From contig JAACEA010000487.1 of assembly GCA_009936695.1 (NCBI GenBank), forward strand, positions 1 to 10,600: a stretch of 10,600 bases of DNA, in the 5' to 3' direction. Under the pieces are notes generated by a model. It did not search any database. It was not told where the DNA came from and saw only the letters and a list, made by a program, of their open reading frames with translations. The position numbers and the translations under genes were made by a program. This DNA is from Planctomycetia bacterium. GTDB taxonomy: Bacteria; Planctomycetota; Phycisphaerae; Phycisphaerales; SM1A02. Below are positions 6,283 to 10,600 of the stretch, piece after piece. The first letter of the stretch is position 1, and each line of letters opens with the position of its first letter.

Positions 6283-9200
6283 TCAGTCCTCCCACGCCTC
6301 CGCGAGTCGGCTGCCGGACGTCTCGGTCGCGGCCGACCGGCCGGCCTCTCCGCCCCGGAGTGACGCCGGGTCGATCGGTTCGGTCTCGATCTCGGGCGAC
6401 CGGACGGCTGCGGATTCCACGACCTCCTCATCGGCCCGCCGCACCGCTTCGCCGTTGATCCGGCCATCGTGGCCGACCTCGTCGAACTTCACCGTCACTC
6501 GCCGACTCACGCCGCGTTCCGGCATGGTGACGCCGAAGAGGCGATCGCAGGCCTGCATGGTCCGCTTGTGATGGGTGATCACGATGAAGTGCGACTGGTC
6601 GAGGAACTGACGGACGACGTTGCAGAAGCGCTCGACGTTGGCTTCGTCGAGGGCCGCATCCACCTCGTCCAGGATGCAGAAGGGCGAGGGCTTGCTCTGG
6701 AAGATGGCCATGAGAAGACCGACCGCGGTCATCGTCTTCTCGCCGCCGGAGAGCTGGCTGATGACCCGCGGTTCCTTGCCGGGGGGCTTCGCTCGAATCT
6801 CGATGCCGGACTCCAGCCAGTCGATCGCACCGTCCTCGTCGGGGAGCAGGTAGAGATCGGCGCTGCCACCGCCGAAGAGCCGGCGGAACATGCCCTGGGA
6901 TCCCGCGAAGTTCTCGCGAACACGGTTGAACGTCTCCTCGAAACGGATCCGCGACGCGGCGTCGAGCCGTTCGATCAGATCCGTGAGCAGGACGCGGGCG
7001 GAATCGATGTCCTCCAACTGGGTCGAAAGATCCTCGTTCCGCACTTCGAGTTCCTGCAGCTCGTCGATCGCGTCGAGATTGACGTTGCCGAGCCGCTTGA
7101 TCTCGACCCGAAGCGACTCGGACTCCTCGATCGCCGCGGCGCGGTCGAAGGGGACCGCCTCCTCGCCCGCCACCGGTGTCGGCGCCGAATCACGGAGCTG
7201 GTGCGGATCGACGCCGAGTTCCTCCAGCACGGATTCCTCGAGCCCCTCCCGCTTGATCTCGATCTCGCGCCGCGACATCTCGACCGCGTGGGCGTCGCGA
7301 TCCAGCCGACCGGCCTCGACCCGCGCGGCCTCGAGCGAGGTCGCCGTCGTCTCGAGACGCTCGGTCGCGGTTTCGATGGCCTGGTCGTTCTCGGCGAACC
7401 GTCCGTCCATCCCTTCGAGGGTGGCGGTCGAGGCGGCGACCTCGGTCTCGGCCGCCGCGATCGCCTCGAGATACTCGGTGATCCGACCCCGCCGCTCCGC
7501 GATCTGTTCCCGACCGCGGTCGAGCTGGCGATCGGACTCCTCGAGCGCCGCCGACATGCGGGTTCGTTCTCGCCGGGTGGATTCGAGGCGGGCGTTGATC
7601 TCGCCGAGCCGGGTGCGTTCCGCGGCCACCGATTCCATGGCGGCATCCGAGGCCTCGGAGACCTCTGCGAGCCGGACTCGCGAAGCCTCGAGGCTGGCGG
7701 CGATCGTCGCCTCGTGTTCGATGGCCATCGCCCGCTCGCCGTCGAGACGCCGGCGTTCGAGATGGACCGACGTGAGCTGTTCGACGATCTCGGACTGTTC
7801 GCCTTCGAGCTCCCCGCGTTCACGGGCGATCCGGTCGATCATCTGGGAGGTCCGGTCGATCGCGTACCGCTGCTCCACCTCTTCCGCCCGAGCGGACCGG
7901 AGGTTCTCGGAGAGATCGTGCCGACGCTCGCCTCGAGTGGAGTGCTCCGCGTCGAGCGTGGACGCCTCGCCTTCGAGTTCCTGCCGCACCTTCTCGAGCC
8001 TCGAGCCGATCCCTTCGAGTTCCGTCAGTTCCGCCTTTCGACCGAGCAGCCCGTGGCCTTCCTCGCGGCCGGCGGCGGATCGAAAGACCACTTCCCCGGC
8101 GGCACCGAGCACGTGGCCGTCACGGCTCACCAGTCGCCGCCCGATGCCACGGCGTGCCAGCCGGCGGCAGGACGGGAAGTCGTCGACGACGAGCGTGTCC
8201 CCGAGCAGGAATTCGACCACGCCGAGGACCCTGGGGTCGGCGCGAACCAGGCTCGCGGCCTCGATCAGTTCCTCGGTCGCCCGGATGGCCGCGCTGATCC
8301 GCGTCGTGGGCGCGGACCCCGGGGTGAACCGGCTGATGGGAAGAAGTTCGACCCGGCCCTGAAGCTCGGGAAGCCGGCGAAGAATCTCGTCGGCGACGCT
8401 GGACGACTCGACGACTACGGCCTGAAGATGCGTTCCGAGCGCCGCTTCGATCGCTTCCGCGTCGTCCCGGTCGACGTCGATGTGATCCGAGAGCGGTCCG
8501 AGGATTCCGTCGACCGTTTCGGAGAGATCAAGCACCTCTCGGACGGCATCGCCGATGCCTTCACCCGCGGTGGCCATCTCCTCGAGAAGATGACGCCGTG
8601 TCTCGGTTCCAGTCCGCTCGTCACGGTTTCCGGCGATCCGCCGCGTGAGATCCGACCGCCGATCATCGAGCCGGACGATCCGCTCCTCTTCCCCGCGAAG
8701 GTCGGCATCGAGGCGGTGGATCCGATCCACGAGGACGTCGACGCGATTGGACGCCCGCAGTCGCTGGACACGGTGCATGTCGAGGTCCGCGGCGAACGGC
8801 CTCGCCTTCTCGGCAAGCCGGCGAAGTCGTTCCTGCAGCTCGGTCTCGCGGGCATCGACACCCCGCACCGCCGATTCCAGTCGGATTCGGTCGCGATCGG
8901 CCGCGGCGAGCCCGTCCCGGGCGTCCTCCAGGGTGGCGACCGCTTCGGTACGCGCGGCTTCGAACTGATGGCGACGCGTGGTCTCGTCGGCGAGCCGGAT
9001 CTCCGACGCCGCCGCGTCCTGGGCGGACTCATCGATCCGGGCCTCGACCTCCGCGAGATCCCGCCCCAACGCCTCGACCTGCACTTCGAGCTCGCCGATC
9101 CGACGGGTTTCATCCGCGATCGCCTTCTCGGCGTCGTCACGATGACGGGTCGTCAGTTCGATCCGCTGCCCCGCCTGATCCAGACGGTTTCGCTCGGTCA

Positions 9201-10242
9201 GTCGTTCCTGCTCGAGATCGTGGCGTCGTTCCTGGACGTGATGCCGTTCGATCTCCGCGGCCTGCTTGGCTTCCTCGAGTTCGGCGAGATTCGCGGCGAG
9301 CCCGCGGCGTTCGGTCTCGATCGCGGCGAGTTGCCGGGTCAGCCCCGCCAGGCGGTCGTCGAACTCCTCGAACTGATCGCGGGCGATCGCGGTGCGAAGC
9401 GTCCGTCGTCGATCGTCGAGTCCACGGAATCGCTCCGCCTTCTCCGCCTGGCTTCGCACGATGCGAAGACGACGCTCGGTGTTCGCGAGCTTCTCACGGA
9501 CCTGCACGAGGTTTCGCTCGGCGGCGTCGAGCTTGCGGGACGACTCGAGCTTGCGCTGGCGGAATTTTGCGACGCCTGCGGCTTCCTCGAGGATGGACCG
9601 ACGCTCCATCGGATTGGCCAGGAGCATCGCGTCGACCTTGCCCTGCTCGATGATCGAGTAGGCGTTCGTACCCACACCGGTGTCGAGAAAGAGCTCCTTG
9701 ATGTCACGAAGCCTGCACTTGCGATCGTTGATGAGGTAGCCGCTTCGACCGTCCGCGTAGAGTCGTCGCGTGACCGAGACCTCGTCGGTGTCGATGGGTA
9801 GCCGCCGATCCCGCACCCGCGTCCGGTCGACGACCTGCCCGTCACCGCCGGCGAGGGCGAGTTCGTCCTCGTCCATCGCTTCGATCGGATGTTCGGCTGA
9901 CGGCTCGGCATCGAGGTCGGGGTCGAGTGCCGCGGGAAGATCACCGGCCGCGACGATCGCCTCGAGCGGTCGTTCGAGGCGAGGGTTCTCGAAGGTGAGG
10001 GTGACCTCGGCCATGCCCATCGGCTTGCGGGCGGCGCTTCCCGCGAAGATCACGTCCTGCATCGCGGAGCCACGGAGGCTCTTCGCACTCCGCTCGCCGA
10101 GGACCCACTTCACCGCGTCGACGACGTTCGATTTCCCGCAGCCGTTCGGTCCGACCACGCCGATGATCGGCTCGTCGAACGTGAACTCGGTCCGGTCGGC
10201 GAAGCTCTTGAATCCGGAGAGCGTGAGTTTGGCGAGTCGCAC
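6283..10242 (-). CDS. smc: Chromosome segregation protein SMC
   Basis: ATP-driven DNA-loop-extruding condensin subunit, working as a dimer on the nucleoid with ScpA/ScpB (not in this window). The 1319 residues show the full architecture: N-terminal head with [15 protein letters not shown] and Walker [10 protein letters not shown] (31-39); coiled coil about 230-545; hinge about 555-735 with [25 protein letters not shown] and GLLGRKAEL; returning coiled coil about 740-1090; C-terminal head with signature LSGGEKTM (from 1164), Walker B FCILDEVD (about 1188-1195, catalytic E1193) and the THHKRTM helix. Start GTG 10242 is fixed by AGGAGGT eight bases upstream and by the family's usual beginning; upstream in-frame sequence is Arg/Pro-rich and unlike SMC. 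Two oddities: residues about 87-147 hold some 55 extra residues compared with B. subtilis SMC, and about 64 residues follow the usual VKFDE end. Intact, no frameshift. Confidence 0.97.
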   Translation of the reverse strand: MRLAKLTLSGFKSFADRTEFTFDEPIIGVVGPNGCGKSNVVDAVKWVLGERSAKSLRGSAMQDVIFAGSAARKPMGMAEVTLTFENPRLERPLEAIVAAGDLPAALDPDLDAEPSAEHPIEAMDEDELALAGGDGQVVDRTRVRDRRLPIDTDEVSVTRRLYADGRSGYLINDRKCRLRDIKELFLDTGVGTNAYSIIEQGKVDAMLLANPMERRSILEEAAGVAKFRQRKLESSRKLDAAERNLVQVREKLANTERRLRIVRSQAEKAERFRGLDDRRRTLRTAIARDQFEEFDDRLAGLTRQLAAIETERRGLAANLAELEEAKQAAEIERHHVQERRHDLEQERLTERNRLDQAGQRIELTTRHRDDAEKAIADETRRIGELEVQVEALGRDLAEVEARIDESAQDAAASEIRLADETTRRHQFEAARTEAVATLEDARDGLAAADRDRIRLESAVRGVDARETELQERLRRLAEKARPFAADLDMHRVQRLRASNRVDVLVDRIHRLDADLRGEEERIVRLDDRRSDLTRRIAGNRDERTGTETRRHLLEEMATAGEGIGDAVREVLDLSETVDGILGPLSDHIDVDRDDAEAIEAALGTHLQAVVVESSSVADEILRRLPELQGRVELLPISRFTPGSAPTTRISAAIRATEELIEAASLVRADPRVLGVVEFLLGDTLVVDDFPSCRRLARRGIGRRLVSRDGHVLGAAGEVVFRSAAGREEGHGLLGRKAELTELEGIGSRLEKVRQELEGEASTLDAEHSTRGERRHDLSENLRSARAEEVEQRYAIDRTSQMIDRIARERGELEGEQSEIVEQLTSVHLERRRLDGERAMAIEHEATIAASLEASRVRLAEVSEASDAAMESVAAERTRLGEINARLESTRRERTRMSAALEESDRQLDRGREQIAERRGRITEYLEAIAAAETEVAASTATLEGMDGRFAENDQAIETATERLETTATSLEAARVEAGRLDRDAHAVEMSRREIEIKREGLEESVLEELGVDPHQLRDSAPTPVAGEEAVPFDRAAAIEESESLRVEIKRLGNVNLDAIDELQELEVRNEDLSTQLEDIDSARVLLTDLIERLDAASRIRFEETFNRVRENFAGSQGMFRRLFGGGSADLYLLPDEDGAIDWLESGIEIRAKPPGKEPRVISQLSGGEKTMTAVGLLMAIFQSKPSPFCILDEVDAALDEANVERFCNVVRQFLDQSHFIVITHHKRTMQACDRLFGVTMPERGVSRRVTVKFDEVGHDGRINGEAVRRADEEVVESAAVRSPEIETEPIDPASLRGGEAGRSAATETSGSRLAEAWED

Positions 10243-10246
10243 GTGA

Positions 10247-10263
10247 ATCGACCTCCTGTCGAT
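10247..10263 (-). promoter_or_regulatory. Hairpin holding the smc Shine-Dalgarno in its loop
   Basis: On the mRNA strand ATCGAC and GTCGAT form a perfect 6-bp stem around the five-base loop AGGAG. The loop is the core of the Shine-Dalgarno, and the stem ends four bases before the GTG. Such a structure could present the ribosome site or be bound by a regulator that recognises GGA in a loop. The pairing is exact; the function is inferred. Confidence 0.45.
10251..10257 (-). promoter_or_regulatory. Shine-Dalgarno of smc
   Basis: AGGAGGT on the minus strand lies 8 bases before GTG 10242. It sets the start of smc. It is embedded in the hairpin annotated at 10247-10263. Confidence 0.85.
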
Positions 10264-10265
10264 AT

Positions 10266-10288
10266 CGCCACGCATCCGTACCGTGGCG
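10266..10288 (-). promoter_or_regulatory. Second stem-loop in the smc leader
   Basis: CGCCACG and CGTGGCG are perfect 7-bp complements with a 9-base loop. It ends two bases before the Shine-Dalgarno hairpin in the smc mRNA. No T-run follows, so it is not an intrinsic terminator. Confidence 0.45.
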
Positions 10289-10433
10289 GGCATGCTCGTC
10301 GTGGCGGCGCAGAGCCGGCGACACGCGAGTCGAGGCCGGAAGGGTCCTGCCTCCGTTGCGGTTCCCCGCAGCGGCGAGGTCGAGGGACTCCGGGTCCCGA
10401 ACCGTCGACGGACCTGGTCCGGAGACGTCCACC

Positions 10434-10600
10434 TCACCGAGGAACAGTATCGCCGCCCTTGCGAGGTGCTTCAAGCCGATTCGGCATCGGGTCGTCCGGG
10501 ATTCCGTCCTCGTTCTCGTCGATCATCGGCAGGTCGGCGTCGAACTCGGCCCGATCGGGGCTTTCCTCGGTCGTCTGGGCCCGGACGATCGCGGCCAGGA
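10434..10600 (-). CDS. C-terminal end of an unrecognised protein (5' end outside window)
   Basis: On the minus strand an open frame enters from the right edge and gives 54 residues before a TGA at 10434-10436. The segment is acidic and probably disordered: [19 protein letters not shown], then [18 protein letters not shown], then a basic RKGGDTVPR tail. The [10 protein letters not shown] stretch looks like a calcium-loop pattern (DxNxDGxxDD) but is single and short. No family is recognisable. It precedes smc in the same direction, and the candidate smc promoter lies within its end. Confidence 0.45.
   Translation of the reverse strand, partial: LAAIVRAQTTEESPDRAEFDADLPMIDENEDGIPDDPMPNRLEAPRKGGDTVPR
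10446..10474 (-). promoter_or_regulatory. Candidate sigma70-like promoter of smc
   Basis: TTGAAG (10469-10474) and GATACT (10446-10451) on the minus strand are 17 bases apart, each matching four of six consensus positions. They lie inside the last codons of the upstream gene and would give a leader of about 195 bases. Confidence 0.45.

Larger units (their letters stand above)
10243..10433 (-). other. smc leader region
   Basis: 191 bases separate the previous gene's stop from smc. The frame of smc stays open through it to a GTG at 10437, but the implied peptide is Arg/Pro/Ser-rich and unlike any SMC start, so I treat it as untranslated leader. The two stem-loops lie at its 3' end; I see nothing recognisable in 10289-10433. 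Confidence 0.5.

Noticed and set aside
6261..6290. Possible bidirectional terminator between the lipoprotein and smc
   Set aside because: The 19-base gap contains no inverted repeat with a T-run on either strand.
6979..9560. Repetitive-looking sequence rich in GAG/CTC and GCG motifs within smc
   Set aside because: It reflects heptad coiled-coil coding (Glu, Arg, Ala, Leu) in GC-rich DNA, not a nucleotide repeat array or CRISPR.
6469..9801. A 1110-codon open frame on the plus strand opposite smc
   Set aside because: It is antisense to an unmistakable SMC. Its peptide mirrors the coiled-coil codons (repeated Leu/Glu/Arg/Asp) with no domain of its own. GC-rich third positions often keep such opposite frames open.

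Overview
The window is compact, GC-rich bacterial chromosome with short intergenic gaps. It contains eight genes, two of them cut by the window edges. Strong Shine-Dalgarno sequences, several GTG starts, a canonical bacterial SMC and a SecD-like domain fused to LysM repeats all point to a bacterium. I would guess Planctomycetota (possibly class Phycisphaerae), but nothing here proves the phylum. I see no mobile elements, CRISPR arrays, tRNA or rRNA genes, and no stretch above about 200 bases without a gene.

Layout. Bases 1-1523 (+) hold the 3' part of a protein with a SecD periplasmic-head-like domain followed by two LysM domains. A small protein with faint SseB-like character overlaps it by 4 bases (ATGA). 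Bases 1525-3536 (-) are a two-gene redox operon: a DAO/glycerol-3-phosphate-dehydrogenase-like FAD oxidoreductase, then an overlapping aldo/keto reductase whose GTG start has a near-perfect Shine-Dalgarno inside the upstream gene. Bases 3667-5620 (+) carry an NAD-type isocitrate dehydrogenase resembling the eukaryotic IDH3 alpha subunit, then 16 bases later a histone-deacetylase-fold (HDAC11-like) deacetylase. Bases 5652-6263 (+) encode a small predicted lipoprotein of unknown function that appears to have its own promoter. Bases 6283-10242 (-) encode the chromosome-condensation ATPase SMC, with an unusual insertion in its N-terminal head half and a C-terminal tail. The right edge (10434-10600, -) is the C-terminus of an unrecognised protein.

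Regulation readable from the sequence. Two starts, and possibly a third, sit exactly 6 bases after a TANNNT -10 element, the geometry of leaderless transcription. The smc leader instead carries a strong Shine-Dalgarno presented in the loop of a perfect 6-bp stem, with a second perfect 7-bp stem-loop just upstream. A sigma70-like promoter (TTGAAG-N17-GATACT) lies about 200 bases ahead of smc, inside the end of the previous gene.

Most genes are ordinary housekeeping or metabolic functions. The least ordinary features are the SecD-head/LysM architecture, the roughly 55-residue insertion in the SMC head, the structured smc leader and the leaderless promoter geometry. I see no clear new multi-gene defence or mobile system.
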